Assembly: GCF_902859735.1 (NCBI RefSeq)
Contig: NZ_CADIJY010000021.1
Location: 18,002-82,001 of the forward strand
Length of the DNA: 64,000 nt
DNA from: Achromobacter aegrifaciens
GTDB lineage: Bacteria; Pseudomonadota; Gammaproteobacteria; Burkholderiales; Burkholderiaceae_B
Reading direction: 5' to 3'
A model generated the notes under the pieces. That model worked only from the letters and a program-made list of their open reading frames with translations, was not told the origin of the DNA and ran no database searches. The position numbers and the translations under genes are program-made. Shown here piece by piece: positions 17,909-28,863 of the stretch (its first letter is position 1; every line of letters begins with the position of its first letter).

Positions 17909-18925
17909 TCACCGTATTGGCAACGCGTACATCAGGCCGCCCTGCGTCCATTGCGCATTCAGCCCGCGCTTGATCTTCAGCGGGCTGCCCTGGCCCACGT
18001 TGCGCTCGAAGCTTTCGCCGTAATTGCCCACCTGCTTGACGATGTTGTAGGCCCATTTCTCGTCCAGCCCCAGGTTGGCGCCGCTGCCGGGCGTGACGCC
18101 CAGGATGCGCTTGATATTGGGGTTGGCGCTTTTGGCCTGCTCGTCCACGTTGGCGGACGACACGCCGTATTCCTCGGCTTCGATCATGGCCGACAACGAC
18201 CAGCGCACGATGTTCAGCCAGGCATCATCGCCCTGGCGCACGAAGGGGCCGAGCGGTTCCTTGGAGATGATCTCGGGCAGCACCACGTAGTCGTCGGGGT
18301 TCTGCAGCTTGGAAATGCGAATCGAGGCCAGGCCCGAGGCGTCGGTGCTGAAGACGTCGCAACGGCCCGCGGCGAAGGCGTTGACCACCTCGTTGAAGGT
18401 CTCGATCACGACCGGCTTGTAGCTCACGTTGTTGGCGCGGGCCCAGTCGGCCAGCGTGTTTTCGTTGGACGTGCCGGTCTGCAGGCAGATGGTGGCCCCG
18501 TTGATCTCCTTGGCGCTCTTCACGCCCAGGGACTTCGGCACCAGGAAGCCCTGGCCGTCATAGAAGTTGATGCCGGCGTGGATGATGCCCAGTGCGGTAT
18601 CGCGCTGCTGCGTCACCGTGGTGTTGCGCGTCAGCACGTCCACCTCGCCGGATTGCAGGGCGGTGAAGCGCTGCTGCGAATTCAGCGGCACCACCTTGAT
18701 CTTGCTGGCGTCGCCGAAGACCGCTGCGGCAATCGCGCGGCACAGGTCGACGTCCAGCCCCTGCCACTTGCCTTGCGCGTCAGGCGCGGAGAAGCCCGCG
18801 AAGCCTGTGGTCGTGCCGCAAGCCACGGCGCCGCGCTGGCGCACCACGTCCAGCGTGGCCGCTTGCGCGCCCTGCGCCGCTGCCGCCAGCAACGCTGCGC
18901 CGATCAACCCTTTTGCAATGTTCAT
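17909..18925 (-). CDS. Amino acid ABC transporter periplasmic binding protein (AapJ/BztA type)
   Basis: The 338-residue protein has a signal peptide (MNIAKGLIGAALLAAAAQGA, cleavage near AQAA) and the type II periplasmic binding fold of the general L-amino acid/glutamate-glutamine group: RQRGAVACGTTTGFAGFSAP, DVDLCRAIAAAVFGD, DVLTRNTTVTQQRD and GRCDVFSTDASGLASIR. AapJ/BztA proteins deliver polar amino acids to AapQMP or BztBCD, but no permease or ATPase gene lies nearby, so it must share a transporter encoded elsewhere. It converges on the PH-like gene. Confidence 0.92.
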   Translation of the reverse strand: MNIAKGLIGAALLAAAAQGAQAATLDVVRQRGAVACGTTTGFAGFSAPDAQGKWQGLDVDLCRAIAAAVFGDASKIKVVPLNSQQRFTALQSGEVDVLTRNTTVTQQRDTALGIIHAGINFYDGQGFLVPKSLGVKSAKEINGATICLQTGTSNENTLADWARANNVSYKPVVIETFNEVVNAFAAGRCDVFSTDASGLASIRISKLQNPDDYVVLPEIISKEPLGPFVRQGDDAWLNIVRWSLSAMIEAEEYGVSSANVDEQAKSANPNIKRILGVTPGSGANLGLDEKWAYNIVKQVGNYGESFERNVGQGSPLKIKRGLNAQWTQGGLMYALPIR

Positions 18926-19031
18926 GACCTCGTTTCCTGTTCTGCTTTGCGGGCGCGGGAACGCGCCGAGGCAAGAAGCTTATAGACATGAAGCGCCCAA
19001 ACCAAATAACCAACGCTTATTTAGGTATGCG

Positions 19032-19057
19032 CGCCCCGGCACGCAAGCGCCGGGGCG
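19032..19057 (-). terminator. GC-rich hairpin downstream of the aminotransferase gene
   Basis: CGCCCCGGC (19032-19040) and GCCGGGGCG (19049-19057) form a perfect 9-bp stem with an 8-base loop, about 60 bp past the aminotransferase stop. No U-tract follows, so it may end transcription with Rho or act as a 3' stabiliser. Confidence 0.4.
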
Positions 19058-19118
19058 GACAGGCAGAAGAGCATAGCAACAGGCCGCACAGCGGCGCATG
19101 CGCGCCGTCAAGCCGGCA

Positions 19119-20360
19119 TCAGGCAGCCAGCGAGATCGACACTGGTTCGTTGGCCTCGCACGCGTCCAGCGCGCGGCCCAGCCGCACCATGCCCTGGGCG
19201 ATCTGGCTTTCATTCATGGTGGCGAACGACATGCGCATGGCATGCAGGTCGGCCTGCGCAGCATCCGCGTAGAACGCCTTGCCCGGCACGTAGACGACCT
19301 CGTGCTCGATGGCGTAGGGCAAGAGGCGCGTGGCGTCGATCTCGCCCGTCAGGCGGGCCCAGAAGAACATGCCGCCCTCGGGCTTGCTGAAGGTGACGCG
19401 GCCGTTGAGTTCGCGGGCCAGCGATTCCGCCATGGCGTCACAGCGCAGGCCGTAGGCTGCGCGGATGCGCGGCACGTGTTCGCCGTAGCGGCCATTGGCC
19501 AGGTATTGGGCCACGACTTCCTGGATCCAGGCGGACGAGGCCATGTCGTCGGCTGCCTTGGCGCTGACGCAGCGGCGGCGGACTTCGGGCGGCGCCACCA
19601 GCCAGCCGATGCGCAGCGCCGGCGCCATGGTCTTGGACATGCTGGCCAGGTACACGGCCCAGTGGCGCGCTTCGCCCTCGGCCAGCGCGGCGATGGGCGG
19701 CACTGCTTCGCCGGCAAAGCGCAGTTCGCTGTAGGGATCGTCTTCAACGATCAGGAAGCGGTGCTTGACCGCCAGTTCCAGCAGCCGCAGGCGGCGCTCG
19801 CGCGTCAGGGTCGCGCCGCAGGGGTTGGAGAACGATGCGACCACGCAGACCATCTTGGGCTTGATGCGGCCGGCCAGTTCGTCCAGCGCGTCCACGTCGA
19901 TGCCTTCGGGACCCGACTGCACCGTATGCACCGTTGCGCCGGTGTAACGCAGCGCCTGCACGGAATTCGGAAACGCGGGCGATTCGATGATGGCATGGTC
20001 GCCGGGCTGCAGCATGACGCGGGTCAGCAAAGCCAGGGCCTGCTGCGAGCCGCCGGTCACGACCAGCTCGGTATCCGCGTTGCAGATAAGGCCGCGCTCG
20101 GCCGACAGACGCGCCAGCTCGTGGCGCAGGCTGGCCTGGCCGTCGATGTTGGAATACTGCAGGCAGGCGCCCAGGCGGGCCAGGACCTGGGTCGACGCGA
20201 TCGACAGGCCTTCCACGTCGAACAGTTCCTGCGCGGGATAGCCGCCCGCCAGCGAAATGGTGCCCGGCCGCATGGCATACGGCATGAGCGATCGGATGGG
20301 GGAAGCTGGGGGATTCAGGAAAGGCGTGGCGAAAGCGTATTCAGGCGCTGCGGTGGACAT
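19119..20360 (-). CDS. PLP-dependent class I/II aminotransferase (2-aminoadipate aminotransferase-like)
   Basis: The 413-residue fold-type I aminotransferase has the PLP-lysine loop ASMSKTMAPALRIGWLV, substrate-binding GTISLAGGYPAQELFD and SFSNPCGATLTRERRL. It matches the LysN/2-aminoadipate and MocR-like aminotransferase lineage but has no N-terminal GntR domain. The frame is open to 20450, but those extra residues (MKIFVYISMFYAI) fall in the AT-rich promoter area, so the ATG at 20360 is chosen. The substrate is uncertain; aromatic or branched-chain amino acids are common for this group. Confidence 0.88.
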   Translation of the reverse strand: MSTAAPEYAFATPFLNPPASPIRSLMPYAMRPGTISLAGGYPAQELFDVEGLSIASTQVLARLGACLQYSNIDGQASLRHELARLSAERGLICNADTELVVTGGSQQALALLTRVMLQPGDHAIIESPAFPNSVQALRYTGATVHTVQSGPEGIDVDALDELAGRIKPKMVCVVASFSNPCGATLTRERRLRLLELAVKHRFLIVEDDPYSELRFAGEAVPPIAALAEGEARHWAVYLASMSKTMAPALRIGWLVAPPEVRRRCVSAKAADDMASSAWIQEVVAQYLANGRYGEHVPRIRAAYGLRCDAMAESLARELNGRVTFSKPEGGMFFWARLTGEIDATRLLPYAIEHEVVYVPGKAFYADAAQADLHAMRMSFATMNESQIAQGMVRLGRALDACEANEPVSISLAA

Positions 20361-20559
20361 GGCGGGAGACTGTGTAGGTTGGATACCGTGTCGCCCGCTG
20401 GGGCGGCGCCGGATGGCATAGAACATTGAAATATAAACAAATATCTTCAAATTCTAAGCCTGCCGATCAGACAGGGTCAACGACGCGCACGGGCGCTGTG
20501 GCGAAACGATCGGGCGCAGTCCTACACTATGGGACATCCCGTTCCTACCAGAGAGCTGA

Positions 20560-21279
20560 ATGACCGCCGTAGACACCATGGCCGGGCGCCTTGCCCAGAT
20601 CCAGCAACGCATCGCCGACGCCTGCGCGCGCGCCGGCCGCAGCCCGGACAGCGTGACGCTGCTGCCCGTCAGCAAGACCTTCGGCGTGGACGCCATCCGC
20701 GAGGGCATGGCGCTGGGGCTGACCCGCTACGGCGAAAACAAGACGCAGGAAATCCGCCAGAAAGCCGCGGCGCTGGACGGCCTGGGCCTGCAATGGGTGC
20801 TGATCGGCCATCTGCAGACCAATAAGGCCCGCGACGCGGCGCGCGACGCGGCCGAAGTCCAGTCGCTGGACCGGGTGGAGCTGGCCGAAGCCCTGCACCG
20901 CCGCCTGGCCAACGAAGGCCGGACCCTGGACGTGCTGGTGCAGGTCAAGACTTCGTCCGAGCCCACCAAGTACGGCATGGCCCCCGCCGACGTGCCCGCC
21001 TTCTTGCGCCGCATCACCGCCGACTTCCCGACGCTACGCGTGCAAGGCCTGATGACGCTGGCCGTGAATTCGCCGGATCCCGCCGAGGTGCGCGCCTGCT
21101 TCCGCACCCTGCGCGAGCTGCGCGACCGCCTGCGGCAGGAAAACCTGCCAGGCGTATCGCTGGACCGCCTCTCGATGGGCATGAGCGGAGACTTCGAGCT
21201 GGCGATCGAGGAAGGCTCGACCGAGGTGCGTATCGGCTCGGCGATCTTCGGTGCCCGCAGCTATCCCGATCCGCAATAA
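20560..21279 (+). CDS. YggS-family pyridoxal phosphate homeostasis protein (PLPBP)
   Basis: The 239-residue protein is a PLP-binding TIM barrel of the YggS/PROSC family, which buffers vitamin B6 and affects amino acid pools. Visible family parts are LLPVSKTFGVDAIREGMALG with the PLP lysine, GLQWVLIGHLQTNKA and LSMGMSGDFELAIEEGSTEVRIG cut here to SMGMSGDFELAIEEGSTEVR. An AGAGAG Shine-Dalgarno lies before the ATG. It is usually beside proC and yggT; here it stands alone, divergent from a PLP-dependent aminotransferase. Confidence 0.94.
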   Translation: MTAVDTMAGRLAQIQQRIADACARAGRSPDSVTLLPVSKTFGVDAIREGMALGLTRYGENKTQEIRQKAAALDGLGLQWVLIGHLQTNKARDAARDAAEVQSLDRVELAEALHRRLANEGRTLDVLVQVKTSSEPTKYGMAPADVPAFLRRITADFPTLRVQGLMTLAVNSPDPAEVRACFRTLRELRDRLRQENLPGVSLDRLSMGMSGDFELAIEEGSTEVRIGSAIFGARSYPDPQ

Positions 21280-21408
21280 GCCGCTGAAAGCAGGGCACAA
21301 AACATCTGCCGATTGCCGGGGACGCAAGGCATAATAACGGCGCATAACAGGCCCCCCGCATACCCTGCGGCGGCGGCCCATACTCAATTCCGCACTTGGA
21401 GACACCCC

Positions 21409-22377
21409 ATGCATAAGCACGCGAAGCGCCTGTTGGCGCTGGCCGCCCTGTCCCTGGCCGCCGGCGCGGCCTCGGCCCAATCCTGGCCCACCCAGCCGAT
21501 CCGCTGGATCGTGCCCTACCCGGCCGGCGGCGGCACCGACGTCGTGGCGCGCACGGTGGCAAGCGGCCTGGAAAAGCCGCTGGGCCAGACCATCGTGGTC
21601 GAAAACCGCCCCGGCGCCGCCACCATCATCGGCGCCACCGCCATCGCCCAGGCCGAGGCCAACGGCTACATGGTCGGCACGGCCGACTCGGGCACGCTGG
21701 CCTTCAACCCGTCGCTGTACGCCAAGCTGTCCTACGATCCGTCCAAGTTCACCTACATCGGCGGCATCGCCAAGTTCCCGCTGCTGCTGGCCGTGAACGT
21801 CAATTCGCCGTTCAAGACCGTGGACGACGTGATCCAGGCCGCCAAGAAAGAGCCGGGCAAGCTGTCGGCGGCGTCCGCCGGCGCGGGTTCGCCGCATCAC
21901 CTGGCGCAGGAACTCTTCAAGCAGCGTACCAACGCCAACGTGCTGCACGTGCCCTACAAGGGCGCAGCGCCCGCCGTGCAGGATCTGCTGGGCGGACAGG
22001 TGGACCTGATGTTCATCGACCTGGCCTCGGGCTTGCCCAACGTCAAGGCCGGCAAGCTGCGCGTGTTGGCCGCGGCCACTCCGGAACGCGTCGCCGCGCT
22101 GCCGGACGTGCCCACCATGGCCGAACAAGGCGTGCCCAACTTCACCGCCTATGCCTGGCAAGGCCTGGTCGGCCCGGCCGGCCTGCCGGAGCCCGTCGTC
22201 AAGAAGCTGGCCGCCGACCTGGAAGCCACGCTGAAGTCGCCCGCCGTATCGCAGAAGATCCTGGACATGGGCGTCATCCCGATGCCGATGTCCTCGCAGG
22301 AGTTCAAGGCCTACGCCGAACAGGAACGCAGCGCCTGGGCGGACGTGATCAAGAAGGCCGGCATCAAGCTGGAGTAA
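21409..22377 (+). CDS. Bug-family (TTT) periplasmic substrate-binding protein
   Basis: The 322-residue protein has a signal peptide (MHKHAKRLLALAALSLAAGA, cleavage near ASAQ) and the Bug/TctC fold: PIRWIVPYPAGGGTDVVART, VVENRPGAATIIGA, and HVPYKGAAPAVQDLLGGQ. Bug receptors bind carboxylates for tripartite tricarboxylate transporters and are hugely expanded in Bordetella and Achromobacter, most without transporter genes alongside, as here. The ATG at 21409 is selected by the signal peptide and a GGAG sequence. A strong terminator follows. Confidence 0.94.
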   Translation: MHKHAKRLLALAALSLAAGAASAQSWPTQPIRWIVPYPAGGGTDVVARTVASGLEKPLGQTIVVENRPGAATIIGATAIAQAEANGYMVGTADSGTLAFNPSLYAKLSYDPSKFTYIGGIAKFPLLLAVNVNSPFKTVDDVIQAAKKEPGKLSAASAGAGSPHHLAQELFKQRTNANVLHVPYKGAAPAVQDLLGGQVDLMFIDLASGLPNVKAGKLRVLAAATPERVAALPDVPTMAEQGVPNFTAYAWQGLVGPAGLPEPVVKKLAADLEATLKSPAVSQKILDMGVIPMPMSSQEFKAYAEQERSAWADVIKKAGIKLE

Positions 22378-22400
22378 ACCTCCGGCTCACTGCCACAGCT

Positions 22401-22439
22401 AAAAAAAAAAACCGCGGCCAGCAATGGCCGCGGTTTTTT
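22401..22439. terminator. Bidirectional intrinsic terminator between the Bug gene and the FAD oxidoreductase
   Basis: A perfect stem CCGCGGCC (22412-22419) / GGCCGCGG (22426-22433) with loop AGCAAT is flanked by a run of A on the left and TTTTTT on the right. It can end both the plus-strand Bug gene and the minus-strand oxidoreductase. Confidence 0.92.
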
Positions 22440-22469
22440 CTTGCGCGTATCTTGCGCGTATCTTGCGCG
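22440..22469. repeat. Short 11-bp tandem repeat
   Basis: CTTGCGCGTAT occurs twice in tandem (22440-22450, 22451-22461), followed by a partial third copy CTTGCGCG. It lies between the terminator and the oxidoreductase stop codon; probably a slippage product. Confidence 0.8.
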
Positions 22470-22479
22470 GACTGCCGGC

Positions 22480-25400
22480 CTAGACCAGCACCCGCTCGAT
22501 GCCGCCCGCGTTGGCGCGGCGCACGTACTCTTCCATCCAGCCTTCGCCCAGGATATGGCGCGCCATCTCGACCACGATGTAGTCCGCGTCCATGCCGGTG
22601 TCGCCTTCATAGCGCGACAGACCCTGCAGGCACGACGGGCAGGAGGTCAGCACCTTCACGTCGCCGGTGAAACCGTCGCTGCGCAAAGCGGCATCGCCCT
22701 TGAGCAGCTCTTCCTGCTTGCGGAAGCGCACCTGCGTGGAGATGTCCGGACGGCTCACGGCCAGCGTGCCCGATTCGCCGCAGCAGCGGTCGCTCTTGAC
22801 GGCGTCGTCGCCAACCAGGGCGCGCACGGTCTTCATGGGTTCCTGCAGCTTCATGGGCGTGTGGCAGGGGTCGTGGTACATGTAGCGCACGCCCTTGGCC
22901 CCTTCCAGCTTGATGCCCTTTTCCAGCAGGTACTCGTGGATGTCGATCAGGCGGCAGCCCGGGAAGATCTTGTCGAACTCGTAGCCCGCCAACTGGTCGT
23001 AGCAAGTGCCGCAGCTGACCACCACCGTCTTGATGTCCAGGTAGTTCAGCGTGTTGGCAACGCGGTGGAACAGCACCCGGTTGTCGGTGATGATCTGCTC
23101 GGCCTTGTCCGTCATGCCGTTGCCGCGCTGGGGATAGCCGCAGCACAGGTAGCCCGGCGGCAGCACGGTCTGCACGCCCGCGTGCCACAGCATGGCCTGC
23201 GTGGCCAGGCCCACCTGCGAGAACAGGCGTTCGGAGCCGCAGCCCGGGAAGTAGAACACCGCTTCCGTGTCGGCCGTGGTGGCCTTGGGATCGCGGATGA
23301 TGGGCACGTAGTTCGCGTCTTCGATGTCCAGCAGCTTGCGCGCCGCCTGCTTGGGCAGCCCGCCGGGCATCTTCTTGTTCACGAAGTGGACCACCTGCTC
23401 GCGCAGCGGCGGCTTGCCCACCGTGGCCGGAGGCGCGGCGGTCTGCTTCTTCACCAGGCCCGACAGCAGGTCATGCGCGGCGCGCTGGACCTTGTAGCCC
23501 ACGCCCACCATCGCCTTGCGGGTGGCGTTGATGGTCGCCGGATCCTTGGCGTTCAGGAAGAACATGGCGCTGGCCGTGCCCGGATTGAACGACTTGCGGC
23601 CCATGCGGCGCAGCACGGCGCGCATGTTCATCGACACGTCGCCGAAGTCGATGTCGACCGGACAGGGGTTGTAGCACTTGTGGCAGACCGTGCAATGGTC
23701 GGCCACGTCCTCGAACTCTTCCCAGTGCTTGAGGCTGACGCCGCGCCGAGTCTGCTCTTCGTACAGGAAGGCTTCCACCAGCAGCGAGGTGGCCAGGATC
23801 TTGTTGCGCGGCGAATACAGCAGGTTGGCGCGCGGCACGTGAGTGGCGCACACCGGCTTGCACTTGCCGCAGCGCAGGCAGTCCTTGATGGATTCGGAGA
23901 TGGCGCCGATGTCGCTTTGCTGCATGATCAGCGACTCATGGCCCATCAGGTTGAAGCTGGGCGTCCAGGCGTGGCGCAGGTCCGCGCCCGGCATCAGCTT
24001 GCCGGCGTTGAAGTGGCCGTTGGGATCGACGCGGCGCTTGTAGTCCTGGAACGGGGCCAGTTCGGCCTCGGTCAGGAATTCATACTTGGTCAGGCCGATA
24101 CCGTGCTCGCCCGAGATCACGCCGTCCAGGTCGCGGGCGATCTGCATGATGCGCTCGACGGCCTGGTGGGCCTCCTGCAGCATGCCGTAGTCGTCCGAGT
24201 TGACCGGAATATTGGTGTGCACGTTGCCGTCGCCGGCGTGCATGTGCAGCGCCACGAACACGCGGCTCTTCAACACGCGGCCATGGATGGCGATCATCTC
24301 GTCGATGATCTTCTTGTAGGCTGCGCCCGAGAACGTGCGCTGCAGGCCCGCCAGCACTTCCGTCTTCCAGGACAGGCGGATGGTGCGATCCTGCACCACG
24401 TCGAAGACGCGCGCGCCGGGCTGCGCCGCGAGGCGGTCCGACAAGGCGGGTTGCAATTCACCCAGGCCCAGGCCGTGCAGCTCGGGCAGCGCCTGCAGGA
24501 GCGGCAGGTCCAGGTTGTCCAGCAGCCACTGCCAGCGCTGCCGGACGGCGGCCACCAGTTCCAGCGCCTGGCGCGTGCGCTCGGCCAGCATTTCGGCGCG
24601 GGTCGTCTCGACGTCCGTGTCGTCGATCTTGCCGACCGGCAACGGCGTGCACAGATAGGCGTCCAGCTCGCCCAGCAGCTTGAGCTTGTTGCTGGTCGAG
24701 AGTTCGATGTTGATGCGTTCGATGTGATCGGTGTACTCGCCCATGCGCGGCAGCGGGATCACCACGTCTTCGTTGATCTTGAAGGCGTTGGTGTGGCGCG
24801 CGATGGCGGCGGTGCGCGAACGGTCCAGCCAGAACTTCTTGCGCGCTTCGGGGCTGACGGCCACAAAGCCTTCGCCGTGGCGCGTGTTGGCCAGGCGCAC
24901 GACTTCGCTGGATGCCGCGGCCACGGCGTCTTCGTCGTCGCCGACGATGTCGCCGATCAGGACCATCTTGGGCAGCACGCCGCGCTTGCTCTTGGTGGCG
25001 TAGCCCACCGCGCGCAGATAGCGTTCGTCCAGGTGCTCAAGACCTGCCAGGATGGCGCCGCGGGCGCGGCCTTCGCCGTCCAGGTAGCCCTTGACCTCGA
25101 CGATCGACGGGATCGCGTCGCGCGCCTGGCCGAAGAACTCCATACAGACGGTGCGCGTGTAGCGCGGCATGCGGTGCAGCACCCAGCGCGCCGACGTGAT
25201 CAGGCCGTCGCAGCCTTCCTTCTGGATGCCGGGCAGGCCAGCCAGGAACTTGTCGGTGACGTCCTTGCCCAGGCCTTCCTTGCGGAACACGCGGCCCTGG
25301 ATTTCCAGGGTTTCGGTCTTCAGCAGGCGCTCGCCCGGCTTGCCGCGGCCGTCGAACCACTTGAGCTCGAAGCGCGCCACGTCCACGTCATGGATCTTGC

Positions 25401-26439
25401 CCATGTTGTGGTCGAGGCGGCTGACTTCCAGCCAGTTGCCGTTCGGGTCGACCATGCGCCACCAGGCCAGGTTGTCCAGCGCGGTGCCCCACAGCACGGC
25501 CTTCTTGCCGCCCGCGTTCATGGCGATGTTGCCGCCCACGCAGGAAGCCTCGGCCGAGGTCGGGTCGACGGCGAACACGAAGCCCGCGGCCTCGGCGGCC
25601 TCGGAAACGCGCTTGGTCACCACACCGGCGCCGGCATGGATGACCGCCACGGGCTCGGTCAGCCCGGGCAGCAGACAGGACTCGACCTTGCCCAGCTTGT
25701 CGAACTTTTCGGTGTTGATCACCGCCGACTTCCAGGTCAGCGGAATGGCGCCGCCGGTATAACCGGTGCCGCCGCCTCGCGGGATGATGGTCAGCCCCAG
25801 TTCAATACAGGCTGTGACCAGCGCGGCGATCTCGTCTTCCGAGTCCGGCGTCAGCACCACGAAGGGGTATTCCACGCGCCAGTCGGTGGCGTCGGTCACG
25901 TGCGAGACGCGCGACAGGCCGTCGAACTTGATGTTGTCGCGGGCGGTGATGCGGCCCAGCACCTTCTGCGCCTGCTTGCGCATCATGGCGGTCTGGTCGA
26001 ATTCGCCCTCGAATGCGGCGATGGCGGAGCGCGCCCGCGCCAGCAGTCCGACGACCTTCTCGTCGCGGTGCGGATCATGGCCGGCCTCGGCGGGCACGTC
26101 CGGTTCGCGGCGACGGTCGATTTCGCCCAGGCGGTGATGCAGGGCTTCGATGAGCTGCTTGCGGCGCTTGGGGTTGTCGAGCAGGTCGTCCTGCAGATAG
26201 GGGTTGCGGCGCACCACCCAGATGTCGCCCAGCACCTCGTACAGCATGCGCGCGGAACGGCCGGTGCGGCGTTCGCCGCGCAGGTCGCTCAGCAGGCTCC
26301 AGGCGTCGTCGCCCAGCAAGCGGCCGACAATCTCGCGGTCGGAAAACGACGTGTAGTTGTACGGGATTTCGCGCAAGCGCGCGGGTGCTGCGGGCGGCAT
26401 CGCCCCGTTCAAGATGTGGCTAGCGAGTGGGGCGTTCAT
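22480..26439 (-). CDS. Large FAD-linked oxidase/iron-sulfur fusion protein (DUF3683, D-2-hydroxyacid dehydrogenase type)
   Basis: This 1319-residue protein joins several modules: an N-terminal DUF3683 region (about 1-150), a FAD-binding PCMH domain (about 180-400, including [19 protein letters not shown]), a FAD-oxidase C-terminal domain ([14 protein letters not shown] and [13 protein letters not shown]), two 4Fe-4S motifs ([16 protein letters not shown] and [18 protein letters not shown]) and a C-terminal pair of cysteine-rich CCG domains ([37 protein letters not shown]). It is like GlcD plus GlcF in one chain and probably oxidises D-lactate or a similar 2-hydroxyacid into the quinone pool. 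It is transcribed alone. Confidence 0.9.
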   Translation of the reverse strand: MNAPLASHILNGAMPPAAPARLREIPYNYTSFSDREIVGRLLGDDAWSLLSDLRGERRTGRSARMLYEVLGDIWVVRRNPYLQDDLLDNPKRRKQLIEALHHRLGEIDRRREPDVPAEAGHDPHRDEKVVGLLARARSAIAAFEGEFDQTAMMRKQAQKVLGRITARDNIKFDGLSRVSHVTDATDWRVEYPFVVLTPDSEDEIAALVTACIELGLTIIPRGGGTGYTGGAIPLTWKSAVINTEKFDKLGKVESCLLPGLTEPVAVIHAGAGVVTKRVSEAAEAAGFVFAVDPTSAEASCVGGNIAMNAGGKKAVLWGTALDNLAWWRMVDPNGNWLEVSRLDHNMGKIHDVDVARFELKWFDGRGKPGERLLKTETLEIQGRVFRKEGLGKDVTDKFLAGLPGIQKEGCDGLITSARWVLHRMPRYTRTVCMEFFGQARDAIPSIVEVKGYLDGEGRARGAILAGLEHLDERYLRAVGYATKSKRGVLPKMVLIGDIVGDDEDAVAAASSEVVRLANTRHGEGFVAVSPEARKKFWLDRSRTAAIARHTNAFKINEDVVIPLPRMGEYTDHIERINIELSTSNKLKLLGELDAYLCTPLPVGKIDDTDVETTRAEMLAERTRQALELVAAVRQRWQWLLDNLDLPLLQALPELHGLGLGELQPALSDRLAAQPGARVFDVVQDRTIRLSWKTEVLAGLQRTFSGAAYKKIIDEMIAIHGRVLKSRVFVALHMHAGDGNVHTNIPVNSDDYGMLQEAHQAVERIMQIARDLDGVISGEHGIGLTKYEFLTEAELAPFQDYKRRVDPNGHFNAGKLMPGADLRHAWTPSFNLMGHESLIMQQSDIGAISESIKDCLRCGKCKPVCATHVPRANLLYSPRNKILATSLLVEAFLYEEQTRRGVSLKHWEEFEDVADHCTVCHKCYNPCPVDIDFGDVSMNMRAVLRRMGRKSFNPGTASAMFFLNAKDPATINATRKAMVGVGYKVQRAAHDLLSGLVKKQTAAPPATVGKPPLREQVVHFVNKKMPGGLPKQAARKLLDIEDANYVPIIRDPKATTADTEAVFYFPGCGSERLFSQVGLATQAMLWHAGVQTVLPPGYLCCGYPQRGNGMTDKAEQIITDNRVLFHRVANTLNYLDIKTVVVSCGTCYDQLAGYEFDKIFPGCRLIDIHEYLLEKGIKLEGAKGVRYMYHDPCHTPMKLQEPMKTVRALVGDDAVKSDRCCGESGTLAVSRPDISTQVRFRKQEELLKGDAALRSDGFTGDVKVLTSCPSCLQGLSRYEGDTGMDADYIVVEMARHILGEGWMEEYVRRANAGGIERVLV

Positions 26440-26572
26440 GGCTGCAAGAAGGGGGCCCTTAAAAAATTATTTTATGCCATAGGCCGAGTCTGGCCCCTAA
26501 TACCCCTAGGGAAGCGCTCGAAACTCGGAAATGAGAGGGGCGGTGCGTCCCCAATTAAGTGCAATCCTGGCG

Positions 26573-27109
26573 CTAGATCTGCCCGGGGAAAAACCACAGC
26601 AGTCCGGCCGTCATGACCAGATAGCGCAGGAATTTGCCGATGGCCATGTAGACCACGCAAGGCCAGAACGACAGCCGCAGCCACCCTGCCACGGCGCACA
26701 GCGGATCGCCCACCGCGGGCAGCCAGGACAGCAGCAGCGCCGGCGGCCCCATGCGGTGGATCCAGTCATGGGCCCGCTCGTTCCAGCGTCCGCGCATGCG
26801 TCCGCCTTCGGTCGCGTCAGGATGCGGATGGGGGTGGTGTTCCTTCCAGCGCTGCACGGCGCGCTCGGCGCCCAGGCCCATGGCATAGCTGATGGCGCCG
26901 CCCACGGTATTGCCCGCGGTCGCCACCAGGATGGCCGGCCAGAACATGTCCGGCGCCAGCTTGATGTAGCCGAACACGGCGGGTTCCGAACCCAAGGGCA
27001 GCAGGGTCGCGGACACCAGCGAGACCGTGAAGATCGCGGACAGGCCGACCGAGGGCAGCGACAGCACCCCCAGCATCCAATGCACAGCGGATAACAGACT
27101 TTCTTCCAT
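26573..27109 (-). CDS. YqaA/DedA-family inner-membrane protein
   Basis: The 178-residue polytopic protein resembles the YqaA branch of the DedA/SNARE-associated family, thought to move lipids or maintain proton motive force. The family core reads ATLLPLGSEPAVFGYIKLA and ILVATAGNTVGGAISYAMG, and a later segment reads LLLSWLPAVGDPLCAVAGWL. A histidine-rich stretch HHPHPHPD lies in the central loop. A TACACT -10-like box lies 9 bp before the ATG, so its transcript may have almost no leader. It is divergent from ilvA. Confidence 0.9.
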   Translation of the reverse strand: MEESLLSAVHWMLGVLSLPSVGLSAIFTVSLVSATLLPLGSEPAVFGYIKLAPDMFWPAILVATAGNTVGGAISYAMGLGAERAVQRWKEHHPHPHPDATEGGRMRGRWNERAHDWIHRMGPPALLLSWLPAVGDPLCAVAGWLRLSFWPCVVYMAIGKFLRYLVMTAGLLWFFPGQI

Positions 27110-27182
27110 AGTGGGGCGAGTGTAGCCGCGCGCGGGTGCATAATCTGCCCCACCTTCCTACTTCTTGCCCCGCCCGCTGTCC

Positions 27183-28691
<1,509 letters not shown>

Positions 28692-28726
28692 ATCCACGCC
28701 CTTCACGCGGGCGCATAAAAAACGAG

Positions 28727-28756
28727 AGGGCCTCCTTGCGGAGGCCCTTCCCTTCC
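28727..28756. terminator. Intrinsic terminator between convergent ilvA and the porin gene
   Basis: AGGGCCTCC (28727-28735) pairs perfectly with GGAGGCCCT (28740-28748) around a TTGC loop. The right flank is T-rich and the left flank has AAAAAACGAG, so it can serve both directions. Confidence 0.88.
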
Positions 28757-28863
28757 CTGCTCTACAAACGTCCGGCGGCAACCAGTGGGGGGGTTCGCTG
28801 TCACTCGGCGGCCCACGGAGATGAGCCGCGCATTCAGCAAGGTCTTGCCGGACGTCCTAGCGC

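Noticed and set aside
22441-26616. 1391-codon plus-strand frame opposite the FAD oxidoreductase
   Set aside because: Antisense shadow of the minus-strand gene, rich in His, Gln, Ala and Arg; the minus-strand protein has clear cofactor motifs.
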